DNA from: Intestinimonas timonensis
GTDB taxonomy: Bacteria; Bacillota; Clostridia; Oscillospirales; Oscillospiraceae
Direction: 5' to 3'
DNA: 18,903 bases
Assembly: GCF_900626145.1 (NCBI RefSeq)
Contig: NZ_LR130816.1
Location: 663,921 to 682,823, forward strand
Positions 1 to 6,789 of this stretch are shown in pieces. The notes under the pieces are model-generated. The model was not told the DNA's origin. It did no database searches and saw nothing but the letters and a program-made list of their open reading frames with translations. The position numbers were made by a program, and so were the translations under genes. The stretch's first letter is position 1; every line of letters starts with the position of its first letter.

Positions 1-58
1 CCCGTGAGATGGTCACCATTTCCGGGGTGCTTGCGGCAGTCTTCTTCTCATTTCCCAT
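1..58 (-). CDS. IS66 transposase (TnpC), N-terminal 19 residues only
   Basis: The minus-strand ATG at 58 opens a frame that runs off the left edge. The visible residues are MGNEKKTAASTPEMVTISR. A stretch like EMVTISR near the N-terminus is typical of IS66 transposases, where it precedes the leucine-rich coiled region. It lies just downstream of the tnpA/tnpB remnant, as expected for the third gene of IS66. Nothing of the DDE catalytic domain is in the window, so its integrity cannot be judged. Confidence 0.6.
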   Translation of the reverse strand, partial: MGNEKKTAASTPEMVTISR

Positions 59-115
59 AAGAAAATGATACCACAAAACGGGACAAAAAACCAGTGTTTT
101 CAATGCTTTCCGGTA

Positions 116-337
116 TTATATTGCGCTCAGACCGCTCACTGCTTTGTTTGCCTTCGGCTGCTCTGTCTTCAGCCCCTCCATCAGTCAGCGGTACTGTTGA
201 GGTGTTACTGCGATTCCATTCTCCTGGCACCATTGGCCTACCGACAGCCCACTGCTCCGGCAGGCCTCCACACGCCGGCTCCATTCCACCAACCGCTGTT
301 GTTGATTGGCTCTCTGTAAACTTGCTGCCTTCTCCAT
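116..337 (-). pseudogene. IS66 tnpA-tnpB fusion remnant
   Basis: From ATG at 337 the frame reads as an IS66 TnpA N-terminus (MEKAASLQRANQQQ..., then a VEWSRRVEACRSSG-like segment and QWCQENGIAV). It then passes directly, in the same frame, into a TnpB-like C-terminus (TPQQYR, stop, LMEGLKTEQPKA...GLSAI, stop). In TnpB this region normally reads QQYxWLMEG, so the internal TGA most likely replaced a Trp TGG. About 74 codons remain where two genes of roughly 100-130 codons each would be expected. The missing piece is the TnpA C-terminus plus most of TnpB. The family assignment rests on remembered consensus, not on an alignment. Confidence 0.65.
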
Positions 338-519
338 GTCTGCACCTCACTATCTTGGAGTCTGGGACACTCTCTGGTACTACTTGGTACTACCATGCAC
401 TTCCTCAGACTCTTATAGTTTGGCAGAGGCATTTTACCCTGACAAGCCGCCGACTGTTTTTACGCTTACTTTTTCTCTCCTCAATTTTTCTTTATTTCCC
501 TATTGACTTTTTATTTGCA

Positions 520-531
520 GACTTTTTTGTT
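520..531 (+). repeat. 12-bp direct repeat left of IS30 (with 1793-1804)
   Basis: GACTTTTTTGTT occurs here and again at 1793-1804, in the same orientation, 5 bp and 6 bp outside the two IS30 inverted repeats. The rest of 470-536 is T-rich sequence between the IS66 and IS30 ends, and I see nothing coding in it. Confidence 0.6.
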
Positions 532-569
532 GGTTGATTGTAAAATCAAGTTGGGCACTTGAAGAGAAA

Positions 570-646
570 AGTCCATAGTGATTTTTTCCCGTGGTAGAAT
601 GAAGTTGCTACACCAAATTCACTATGGGAGGCAATCACTATGGACT
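570..646 (+). promoter_or_regulatory. Inverted repeat burying the IS30 start codon, with internal -10
   Basis: AGTCCATAGTGATT at 570-583 is perfectly complementary to AATCACTATGGACT at 633-646. The right arm contains the ATG (640-642) and the loop contains the Shine-Dalgarno GGGAGG (626-631). A -10-like TAGAAT lies at 595-600 between the arms, with only a poor -35 (TCCATA, 572-577) 17 bp upstream. A transcript started at this -10 would lack the left arm, while read-through RNA from outside would carry both arms and mask the start codon. This resembles the protection against impinging transcription known from IS10 and IS50. The repeat is seen; the mechanism is inferred. Confidence 0.6.
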
Positions 647-1695
647 ACCAAGATTATATCACAGTAGCAGCAGAACGCAAGAAGGGACAGCATCTCGGTA
701 TGGTAGAACGGGGTGCCATTAAGGCCCTCAAACAGCAAGGCCTTGGCATACGGGCCATTGCCAGAGAGGTGGGCTGCGCTCCATCCACCATTACAAACGA
801 GCTGCGGCGTGGTACACCGGTTCGTAAGAGCACCAAGGGGAAAGCCCCCGGCTACTCCCCGAAATTGGGAGAGGCGGTGTACAAGGCAAACAGAGCAACC
901 TGCCACAGGAACCCGAAATCGGACGGTTGCCAGGACTTCTCCAAGTGGGTGATCCGGCAGGTACAGGAACACAAGTGGTCGCTGGATGCCTGCTGCGGCT
1001 ACGCCAAGCTGCACCACCTGTTTGAGCCGTCTAAGATGGTTTGCTCCCGCACACTCTACAATATGGTGTGGAGAGGATGTCTGCCCATCCATCCCACGGA
1101 ATTGCCTGAAGCATTGAAGCGAAAGACGAAGAAGCACCGGGTTCGGGAGAACAAAAAGCGTTACGGCGCAAGCATTTCAGACCGTCCGGAGATTGCTTCT
1201 CTCCGCATGGAAGAAGGCCACTGGGAGGGCGATACCGTGGTTGGAAGGAGGTCTGGAAAGGAGTCCGTAGTCTTCTCTCTGCTGGAGAAGAAGACCCAGA
1301 ACTACCTTGCGTTCCGTATCCCCGGCAAAACCAGCGAGGCGGTGATGGCAGCCATGACCGCCCTCCATGCCGAGTACGGCGAGCATTTCGACCAGGTCTT
1401 TAAGACGATTACTGTGGACAACGGCAGCGAATTCGCTGACTTCGCTCAGATAGAAAAATGGGGCACCAAGGTCTACTTTGCTCACCCGTACACCTCATGG
1501 GAGCGGCCCCAGAACGAGCGCCACAACGGCCTGTTTCGGGCCTTCCTCCCCAAGGGCAAGTCCATTGAGCAATTCACCGACGAGGATATCCTCGCCGCTG
1601 CTGACGAGCTGAACGGACGGCCCCGCAGAAAGCTCGGCTACCGCACCTCGGAGGAGTTGTTTGAATCGTTCCTGGACGCTGTATACGCAGCCTGA
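640..1695 (+). CDS. IS30-family transposase
   Basis: This 351-residue protein catalyses cut-and-join transposition of its own element. The N-terminus holds an HTH (about residues 20-60, with GLGIRAIAREVGCAPSTITN), which binds the inverted repeats. The DDE integrase core follows: the first Asp in HWEGDTVVG (about 200), the second in TVDNGSEF (about 267), and Glu in RPQNERHNG (about 296), followed by the family's LNGRPRRKLGYRTSEE tail. Length is typical. ATG at 640 has GGGAGG eight bases upstream. Downstream lie two hairpins (1687-1702 and 1708-1750) without a T-run before the right inverted repeat. No frameshift or missing catalytic residue was seen. Confidence 0.95.
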   Translation: MDYQDYITVAAERKKGQHLGMVERGAIKALKQQGLGIRAIAREVGCAPSTITNELRRGTPVRKSTKGKAPGYSPKLGEAVYKANRATCHRNPKSDGCQDFSKWVIRQVQEHKWSLDACCGYAKLHHLFEPSKMVCSRTLYNMVWRGCLPIHPTELPEALKRKTKKHRVRENKKRYGASISDRPEIASLRMEEGHWEGDTVVGRRSGKESVVFSLLEKKTQNYLAFRIPGKTSEAVMAAMTALHAEYGEHFDQVFKTITVDNGSEFADFAQIEKWGTKVYFAHPYTSWERPQNERHNGLFRAFLPKGKSIEQFTDEDILAAADELNGRPRRKLGYRTSEELFESFLDAVYAA

Positions 1696-1707
1696 CGGCT
1701 GCGGCAC

Positions 1708-1750
1708 CCTCGGTCCCGGACAGAGCCTGCGGCTCCATCCGAGACCGAGG
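1708..1750 (+). repeat. Stem-loop between IS30 transposase and right end
   Basis: CCTCGGTCCCGGA (1708-1720) pairs with TCCGAGACCGAGG (1738-1750) at 12 of 13 positions. A smaller GCAGCC/GGCTGC hairpin at 1687-1702 overlaps the stop codon. Neither is followed by a T-run, so a classical intrinsic terminator is not supported. Confidence 0.4.
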
Positions 1751-1846
1751 CTGTCTACCACGGCGTGTCCAACTTGTTATTGCAATTTGCGAGACTTTTT
1801 TGTTATGTTTTTAGACGCATGACGGAAAAAATCGTTCCCGCCCCCC

Positions 1847-1874
1847 TTGACTTTTCCACAAAAAGAAGTATCAT
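1847..1874 (+). promoter_or_regulatory. Promoter of the pseudouridine operon
   Basis: TTGACT at 1847-1852 and TATCAT at 1869-1874 are separated by 16 bp, a near-consensus vegetative promoter 45 bp upstream of the kinase start. It lies just outside the IS30 right end. Confidence 0.65.
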
Positions 1875-1918
1875 AAGCACATGACGAAAAACTAAAGAAA
1901 AGTTTAGGAGTGAAGGCT

Positions 1919-3001
1919 ATGACCCAGCGGGAAGCACAGATCCTCCAGTGGATCCGGGAAAACCCCATGATCTCCCAGCAGGAGCTGGCGGACAGGGCGG
2001 GGATCACCCGGTCGTCGGTGGCGGTCCACATCTCCAACCTGATGAAGAAGGGCTACATCGGCGGCAAGGGGTACATCGTCCGGGACCAGGCCTATGCCGT
2101 GGTGGTGGGCGGCGTGAACATGGACATCGGCGGCACCCCCTTCGCCCCTCTGGTGGGGCAGGACTCCAACCCGGGCAGGGTGACCATGAGCCTGGGGGGC
2201 GTGGGCCGGAACATCGCCCACAACATGGCCCTGCTGGACCTGGATGTGCGGCTCCTCACCGCCCTGGGGGACGACATGAACGCCCAGAAGATCACCACCT
2301 CCTGCATCGAGCTGGGGATCGACCTGGCTCCCTCCCTCCAGGTCCCGGGCGGCACCACCTCCACCTACCTCTTCCTCAACGACGAGAAGGGAGACATGGC
2401 CCTGGCGGTGTCCGACATGGCCATCTATGAGCATCTGACCCCCCGGTATCTGGCCACCAAGGAGGCCCTGCTGAACAACGCCCGGCTGGTGGTGGCCGAC
2501 ACCAACATCCCGGCGGAGAGTCTGGCGTGGCTGGCGGAGAACTGCAAGGCGCCGGTCTTTGTGGACCCGGTGTCCACCGCCAAGGCCGTCAAGGTAAAGC
2601 CGATACTGGGCAAGCTCCACACCCTCAAGCCCAACCGCATCGAGGCTGAGCTCCTCTCCGGGGTGGCCATCACCGACGATGAGAGCCTGGCCCGCTGCGC
2701 CGACGCCCTGCTGGAGACGGGCCTCCACCGGGTGTTCATCAGCCTGGGGGCGGACGGCGTCTACGCCGCCGACCACCTGGGTGGACGGGAGAAGGTGCCC
2801 TGCCTCCCCGCCCGGATGGTGAACACCACTGGCTGCGGGGACGCCTTCATGGCCGCTCTGGCCTGGGGCTGGCTGGAGGGCCTGGGGCTCCGGGAGGCCG
2901 CTCTGGCCGGTGAGGCCGCCTCCGCCATCTCCATGGAGGGTGCCGAGACCATCAATCCCGACCTGAACGCCGACGCACTGCGGAAGCGGGCGGGACTCTG
3001 A
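1919..3001 (+). CDS. psuK: HTH-PfkB fusion, probable pseudouridine kinase
   Basis: The likely reaction is pseudouridine + ATP to pseudouridine 5'-phosphate, the substrate for the next gene. Residues about 1-55 form a winged HTH (ISQQELADRAGITRSSVAVH). Residues about 60-350 are a PfkB ribokinase-like fold, with an N-terminal GGVNMDIGG, MSLGGVGRNIAHN for sugar binding, DPVSTAKA, and NTTGCGDAF carrying the anion-hole GxGD and catalytic Asp. ATG at 1919 is preferred over the in-frame GTG at 1910 because AGGAG (1906-1910) then sits eight bases upstream. At 360 residues it is longer than plain kinases because of the HTH. The pseudouridine assignment rests mainly on the adjacent psuG; another nucleoside or sugar kinase is possible. 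The HTH suggests self-regulation, which is inferred. Confidence 0.85.
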   Translation: MTQREAQILQWIRENPMISQQELADRAGITRSSVAVHISNLMKKGYIGGKGYIVRDQAYAVVVGGVNMDIGGTPFAPLVGQDSNPGRVTMSLGGVGRNIAHNMALLDLDVRLLTALGDDMNAQKITTSCIELGIDLAPSLQVPGGTTSTYLFLNDEKGDMALAVSDMAIYEHLTPRYLATKEALLNNARLVVADTNIPAESLAWLAENCKAPVFVDPVSTAKAVKVKPILGKLHTLKPNRIEAELLSGVAITDDESLARCADALLETGLHRVFISLGADGVYAADHLGGREKVPCLPARMVNTTGCGDAFMAALAWGWLEGLGLREAALAGEAASAISMEGAETINPDLNADALRKRAGL

Positions 3002-3047
3002 GCAAGTGTACGACAAACATTGATATAGATTTTTGGAGGTAACGATC

Positions 3048-3968
3048 ATGTCTCTCAACAAGTATCTGGATGTATCCCCTGAGGTGGCCGAGGCCGTCGC
3101 CGCCGGCAAGCCCGTGGTGGCCCTGGAGTCCACCATCATCTCCCACGGCATGCCCTATCCCCAGAACGTGGAGACCGCTCTGAAGGTGGAGTCCATCATC
3201 CGTGAAAACGGCGCCGTGCCCGCCACCATCGCCATCCTGGGCGGTCGCCTGAAGGCCGGCCTCACCCCCGAGGAGATCGAGTACCTGGGCAAGAAGGGCC
3301 ACGAGGTCACCAAGGCCAGCCGCCGCGACCTGGCGGTGCTGGTGTCCAAGGGTGCCGACGGCGCCACCACCGTCACCACCACCATGATGATCGCCTACAT
3401 GGCGGGCATCAAGATCTTCGCCACGGGCGGCATCGGCGGCGTCCACCGGGGCGCCGAGACCACCATGGACATCTCCGCCGACCTGGAGGAGCTGGCTCAG
3501 ACCCCCGTCATGGTGGTGTGCGCCGGCGCCAAGTCCATCCTGGACCTGGGGCTCACCCTGGAGTACCTGGAGACCCACGGCGTGCCCGTCATCGGCTACG
3601 GCACCAAGGAGCTGCCCGCCTTCTACACCCGCAAGAGCGGCTTTGCCGTGGACTATGAGCTGGACAGCCCCGCCGAGCTGGCCGCTGCCTTCAAGGCCAG
3701 CCAGGACATCGGCCTCAAGGGCGGCATGCTGGTGACCAACCCCATTCCCGAGGAGTTCTCCATGGACCCCGCCGTCATCAACAAGGCCATCGACGAGGCC
3801 ATTGCCGAGGCCAACGCCCAGGGCATCCACGGCAAGGAGAGCACTCCCTTCCTGCTGGCCAAGGTGAAGGAGCTGACCGGCGGCGACAGCCTGGATTCCA
3901 ACATCCAGCTGGTCTTCAACAACGCCCGTCTGGCCGCCCAGACCGCCGCGGAGCTGTGCAAGCTGTAA
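3048..3968 (+). CDS. psuG: Pseudouridine-5'-phosphate glycosidase
   Basis: This enzyme reversibly splits the C-C glycosidic bond of pseudouridine 5'-phosphate to uracil and ribose 5-phosphate, in the cytoplasm. Family signatures are clear: VALESTIISHGMPYPQN near residue 28 (with the conserved Glu), VTTTMMIAYMAGIKIFATGG, GVHRGAETTMDISADL, and VVCAGAKSILD, whose Lys corresponds to the residue that forms the ribose imine in the E. coli enzyme. Length is 306 residues, close to the usual 305-312. The ATG at 3048 has GGAGG eight bases upstream; an upstream in-frame TTG at 3033 is less likely. It follows the kinase by 46 bp, forming a two-gene operon that ends at the hairpin at 3982. Confidence 0.95.
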   Translation: MSLNKYLDVSPEVAEAVAAGKPVVALESTIISHGMPYPQNVETALKVESIIRENGAVPATIAILGGRLKAGLTPEEIEYLGKKGHEVTKASRRDLAVLVSKGADGATTVTTTMMIAYMAGIKIFATGGIGGVHRGAETTMDISADLEELAQTPVMVVCAGAKSILDLGLTLEYLETHGVPVIGYGTKELPAFYTRKSGFAVDYELDSPAELAAAFKASQDIGLKGGMLVTNPIPEEFSMDPAVINKAIDEAIAEANAQGIHGKESTPFLLAKVKELTGGDSLDSNIQLVFNNARLAAQTAAELCKL

Positions 3969-3981
3969 GCCTTTGAGAAAA

Positions 3982-4024
3982 CCGATCCCCCGTCCGGCGC
4001 AGCCGGGCGGGGGATTGGACTTTT
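3982..4024 (+). terminator. Terminator after psuG
   Basis: CCGATCCCCCGTCCGGC (3982-3998) pairs with 4002-4018 at 15 of 17 positions across a 3-base loop, followed by ACTTTT. The T-tract is short, so termination may be partial. Confidence 0.65.
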
Positions 4025-4044
4025 GGAGCGGCCTGTGGTATGAT
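4015..4044 (+). promoter_or_regulatory. Promoter for small membrane protein gene
   Basis: TTGGAC (4015-4020) and TATGAT (4039-4044) have an 18-bp spacer. The -35 box overlaps the downstream arm of the psuG terminator. Transcription would start near 4051, about 25 bases before the GTG start. Confidence 0.55.
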
Positions 4045-4075
4045 GGTGCCATGAAAAAGGAGAGGGCGGAGAATC

Positions 4076-4342
4076 GTGGGTAAAAAGAAAAAGCTGGGAG
4101 CGCCCCGAGAGGCGTATAACCCCTACTATGGAAAATTCAAGGACGAGTCCCAGATGGCCAAAAAGCCCTTTTTCACCTGGATTTTTGTCATCCCCGGGGC
4201 GATCATCGGCCTGCTGGTGGGGTTACGGGTCCAGGATGTGGTCCTGGGGCTCATCTTCGGCGCCATTATGGGCATCGCCATCGGCACCCTCCTGGACAAG
4301 TGGCTGGAGAAGCGGAAAGAGGAGCGGGAAGGGCAGAAGTGA
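4076..4342 (+). CDS. Small two-helix membrane protein, unknown function
   Basis: I do not recognise this 88-residue protein. It has a basic N-terminus (VGKKKKLGAP), then two hydrophobic Gly-rich helices: about residues 33-51 (FFTWIFVIPGAIIGLLVGL) and 56-75 (VVLGLIFGAIMGIAIGTLL). A charged KWLEKRKEEREGQK tail follows. This pattern suggests a hairpin in the cytoplasmic membrane with both ends inside. The GTG start at 4076 has GGCGGAG (4065-4071) close upstream. An overlapping ATG at 4051 would give only ten codons in another frame. It has its own promoter and ends before the strong hairpin at 4471. The 4343-4470 stretch holds nothing I can identify. Confidence 0.7.
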   Translation: MGKKKKLGAPREAYNPYYGKFKDESQMAKKPFFTWIFVIPGAIIGLLVGLRVQDVVLGLIFGAIMGIAIGTLLDKWLEKRKEEREGQK

Positions 4343-4470
4343 TGCCTGCCGCGGCGGAAGGAGCTGCAAGAATGAAAGCTGTCAAAAATGGCGGCGTCGA
4401 AGCGTCCTGCCATTGGGCCGGAGCCTTTTAAAGAAGAACGGGAGGGGGGAAGACCCTCGCCGTATGAATC

Positions 4471-4506
4471 AAAAGCGGCGGACCTCGATGAGGTCCGCCG
4501 CTTTTT
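4471..4506. terminator. Bidirectional terminator between convergent genes
   Basis: A near-perfect hairpin with arms AAAGCGGCGGACCTC and GAGGTCCGCCGCTTT and a 3-base GAT loop is flanked by A-run and T-run. It can end transcription from the plus-strand membrane protein gene and from the minus-strand fucose-isomerase-like gene. Confidence 0.9.
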
Positions 4507-4549
4507 GTGTCTGTGGGTCCGTTGGAAGGGAAAGGCCTGGAATAGAGGG

Positions 4550-5199
4550 TCAGCCCCAGGGGTTCTCGGTGGGGTAGGGCAGGCTCTTGGGCTGGTTGTA
4601 GGCAATGTCGGCGATGCCGAAATATTTGAAGACTTCGAAGAGGGCCTTGCCGCAGTGGGCGAAGGCCACAGCGCCGTGGTGGGGGTAGCCCTTCTGGATG
4701 AGCACATGGCGGTAGAAGCGGCCCATCTCGGGGATGGCGAAGACGCCGATGCCGCCGAAGGACCGGGTGGCCACGGGGAGGACCTCGCCTTGGGCGATGT
4801 AGGAGCGCAGGCTGCCCTGGCTGTCGCACTGGAGACGGTAGAAGGTGATCTCGCCGGGGGCGATGTCGCCCTCCAGGGTGCCGCGGGTGAAGTCGGGCTC
4901 GCCGCCGTTCTCCAGCAGGCGGTTCTGGATGAGCTGGTACTTCACGGCGCAGCCGCCGCACAGCTTGCAGCTGGGGGTGTTGCCGCAGTGGAAGCCCATG
5001 AAGGTGTCCTTGATGCCGTAGTCGAACCTGCCGGCGATGTCCTCGTCGTAGATGTACTGGGGGACGGAGTTGTTGATGTCCAGCAGGGTGACGGCGTCGC
5101 CGGTGACGCAGGCGCCGATGTACTCGCTCAGGGCGCCGTAGATGTCCACCTCGCAGGCCACGGGGATGCCACGGGCGGCCAGGCGGGAGTTCACGTATT
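4550..5199 (-). pseudogene. L-fucose isomerase-like protein, 5'-truncated
   Basis: About 215 C-terminal residues remain of a family that is usually near 480-590 residues. Family members interconvert aldose and ketose sugars using a divalent metal. Conserved-looking segments are IPVACEVDIYGALSEYIGA, VTLLDINNS, FHCGNTPSCKLCG and GYPHHGAVAFAHCGKAL; the Glu in CEVD, the Asp in LLDIN and a His in the last motif are candidate metal ligands. The frame reads upstream as YVNSRLAARG with no real start codon, and ends at 5199 where IS5 terminal sequence begins. The N-terminal half is not found on the far side of the IS or elsewhere in the window, so it was deleted, not merely interrupted. Codon use matches the native high-GC genes. 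Confidence 0.8.
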
Positions 5200-5250
5200 A
5201 GCTTCGCATAGCTTGGTTTATTGTGCAACTTTTATTTTTCAAACAAGGCC
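5199..5250 (+). repeat. Solo 52-bp end of an earlier IS5-family copy
   Basis: This 52-bp stretch matches 6047-6098, the right end of the complete IS5 element, at 50 of 52 positions in the same orientation. It stops at the base pairing with the first base of the transposase start codon. Only TA separates it from the left end of the full copy. It is the leftover terminus of a tandem or target-preferring earlier insertion whose body has been deleted. Confidence 0.85.
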
Positions 5251-5252
5251 TA

Positions 5253-6098
5253 GGGCTTGTTTGAAAAAAGGCGGAGATTGTGCTAAAGCAACAAAATAGC
5301 GATGGAGGCAAGATACACAAAGGCTAGGAAGGAAGCATCCGACTTGTCATATCTGGTGGCGATTCTGCGAAACCACTTGATTTTCTGGAAAAAACACTCC
5401 ACCAGATGGCGTTCTTTATACAGATGCCAGTCAACCGGCCAGGGATCGGAAACGTTGCTTTGCGGCGGGATCACATAGCTGGCCCCGTGCGCTGAGATAT
5501 ATTCCCGAATCGTCCGGGCACCATAGGCCCGGTCTGCCAGCACGGCACTCCCGCCGATTCTGACCTTTTTCAGCAGTTCAACAGCGTGAACCGAATCGTG
5601 GTCATTTCCAGCGGAGAGAAGGAACTCCACCGGGTTTCCCAGACCGTCTACGACAGCGTGGAGCTTTGTGTTCCACCCGCCTTTGGTACGGCCAACCGCC
5701 TTATCCGCCGTTTTTTCCCCGCCATTTGCGCTTTCATGCACCTTTACGCAAGTGGAGTCCATGCTCAGGTTCTCCATATCCGCGTCCGCAGACAGTGTGT
5801 GGAATACCGCTTCCAGAGTGCCCTCATTCCGCCATTTGGCGAATCTTGCGTATATAGACTGCCAAGGACCATAGGTCGCCGGCAGCTCACGCCACTGCGC
5901 ACCGCTCCGGACGATCCAGAGCATTCCGTTGAGCATGATCCCGTTATCCTTCCGGGGACGACCCCGCTTTCCCGTTTCTTCCGGTGGCAGCAGCGGCTTG
6001 ATTCGTTCCCATTGTTCTTTTGTTAATTCATATCGTTTCATGCTCATAGCTTCGCATAACTTGGTTTCTTGTGCAACTTTTATTTTTCAAACAAGGCC
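5253..6098 (-). mobile_element. IS5-family insertion sequence, complete
   Basis: The 846-bp element has inverted ends beginning GG(G/C)CTTGTTTGAAAAA (5253-5268 and 6083-6098, 15 of 16 match). TA occurs on both sides (5251-5252 and 6099-6100), which fits the short TA/CTAG-type targets of the IS427 group. The transposase lies on the minus strand. Confidence 0.85.
5283..6047 (-). CDS. IS5-family transposase (IS427-like)
   Basis: This 254-residue DDE transposase is in one uninterrupted frame. The N-terminal domain (about 1-85) carries [18 protein letters not shown] and [21 protein letters not shown]. The catalytic region has the first Asp in [11 protein letters not shown] (about 97), the second in [14 protein letters not shown] (about 172), and Glu in [22 protein letters not shown] (about 219), the usual Y-(2)-R-(3)-E-(6)-K-type pattern. 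IS427-group elements are often split by a programmed frameshift; this one is not. Two ATGs (6047 and 6041) could start it, and neither has a strong ribosome site. The end at 5283 lies 30 bp inside the IS boundary. Confidence 0.93.
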   Translation of the reverse strand: MSMKRYELTKEQWERIKPLLPPEETGKRGRPRKDNGIMLNGMLWIVRSGAQWRELPATYGPWQSIYARFAKWRNEGTLEAVFHTLSADADMENLSMDSTCVKVHESANGGEKTADKAVGRTKGGWNTKLHAVVDGLGNPVEFLLSAGNDHDSVHAVELLKKVRIGGSAVLADRAYGARTIREYISAHGASYVIPPQSNVSDPWPVDWHLYKERHLVECFFQKIKWFRRIATRYDKSDASFLAFVYLASIAILLL

Positions 6099-6099
6099 T

Positions 6100-6273
6100 A
6101 ATCTCATCCTGCGAGGAAGTCCTGGTAATTTCATCCACCGCACTGAAGGGCTTACACATCAAAAGAATATTCGGAGAAGCGGCAAGGGCTCTGGCGATCC
6201 CCACTCGTTGCTACTGTCCGCCGGAAAGCTGGTGTGGGTAGCGTTTGCGTAAATCACTGCCCAAGCCCACAAG
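6100..6273 (-). pseudogene. ABC transporter ATPase fragment (osmoprotectant-type)
   Basis: The minus-strand frame reads LVGLGSDLRKRYPHQLSGGQ, a TAG stop at 6211-6213, then [30 protein letters not shown] and TSSQDEI. This is the ABC signature (LSGGQQQR) and Walker B/D-loop region, with Gln CAG turned to TAG and the Walker B DE replaced by CK. The downstream [10 protein letters not shown]...QDE wording is like quaternary-amine/choline (OpuC-type) importers. No Walker A is present. The IS5 element cuts it on the left, and it joins the primase fragment on the right in a different frame. It is non-functional. Confidence 0.75.
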
Positions 6274-6740
6274 CCAAAGGTGTCGATCTGTTCATCGGTC
6301 AGCCCCCGGACTTCCTTCAGGTGCTTCCGGTGTTCCGGGGACAGTGACAGCATGGACAGCAGCACAGAATAGGTCTGGTGAAGTACCTGAGCAGGCGCCC
6401 GCTCCGACTGTGGAGTGCTTTCTTCCACAAAAGGATTTTCACTGACCGAGTATTCCGGGGCAAAGTTTCCAGTCTGCAATTCATCGCAGATCTCCCGATA
6501 GGCCTCCGAATTGTTGATATGGTACACTCTGGCATACAGATTGAGCATACCGCCGCTTTCACCGCAGCAGTTGCTACACCATACATTCTTTGTGAGGTTG
6601 ATACACAGCTTTCCCCGCCGGCTGCCACAGAGAGGGCAGTCCGCATAGATATAGCCCGCACCCCTCCGCCGGATATTCAGGCGGAGGAGGGCGGCCACAT
6701 CCATGATGGTAAAGGGAAAATCCGATGCATTGTGATCCAT
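6159..6740 (-). pseudogene. CHC2 zinc-finger primase-like protein, C-terminally replaced
   Basis: The N-terminus (ATG 6740, AAGGAG eight bases upstream) contains a zinc-binding module: CPLC at about residue 36, then WCSNC at about 53, as in the DnaG CHC2-type domains of conjugative elements. EVRGLTDEQIDTFG follows at about residue 145. After roughly residue 155 (base 6274) the DNA becomes ABC-ATPase sequence read out of frame, so the tail (WAWAVIYANATHTSFPAD...) is nonsense. Intact homologues continue beyond this helix pair. It probably served in replication or second-strand synthesis after conjugative transfer. It sits 49 bp downstream of the proline-rich gene, and both were likely co-transcribed in the parent element. 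Confidence 0.7.
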
Positions 6741-6789
6741 CGGGCAGGCTCCTTTTCATCATGGCCCCACCGTGCGATGGGGCTCGGCG

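Larger units (their letters stand above)
1..469 (-). mobile_element. IS66-family element, decayed, left part outside window
   Basis: On the minus strand the order is terminal sequence, tnpA start, tnpB end, then the start of the large transposase, which is the IS66 gene order. The outer end is placed at 469, where the minus strand begins GTAAGCG followed by GTAAAA, resembling IS66-type termini. I cannot see the other end, so the inverted repeat and any 8-bp target duplication are unconfirmed. The accessory genes are collapsed by an internal deletion, so the copy is probably unable to move by itself. Confidence 0.7.
537..1786 (+). mobile_element. IS30-family insertion sequence, complete
   Basis: A single transposase gene is flanked by imperfect 22-bp terminal inverted repeats at 537-558 and 1765-1786 (18 of 22 positions match, with a shared CAAGTTGG core). 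The total length of about 1250 bp is normal for the family. Direct 12-bp repeats lie just outside. The transposase frame is intact, so this copy may still be active. Confidence 0.85.

Noticed and set aside
1904..3151. Long minus-strand frame opposite the pseudouridine kinase
   Set aside because: Gly/His/Val-rich translation without any family motif. It is the high-GC antisense shadow of a clear kinase gene.
2952..4052. Minus-strand frame opposite psuG
   Set aside because: Repetitive low-complexity translation, no ribosome site, and fully overlaps a certain gene.
1..6100. Composite transposon bounded by insertion sequences
   Set aside because: The IS66, IS30 and IS5 elements belong to different families and share no ends, so they cannot mobilise the intervening DNA as a unit.
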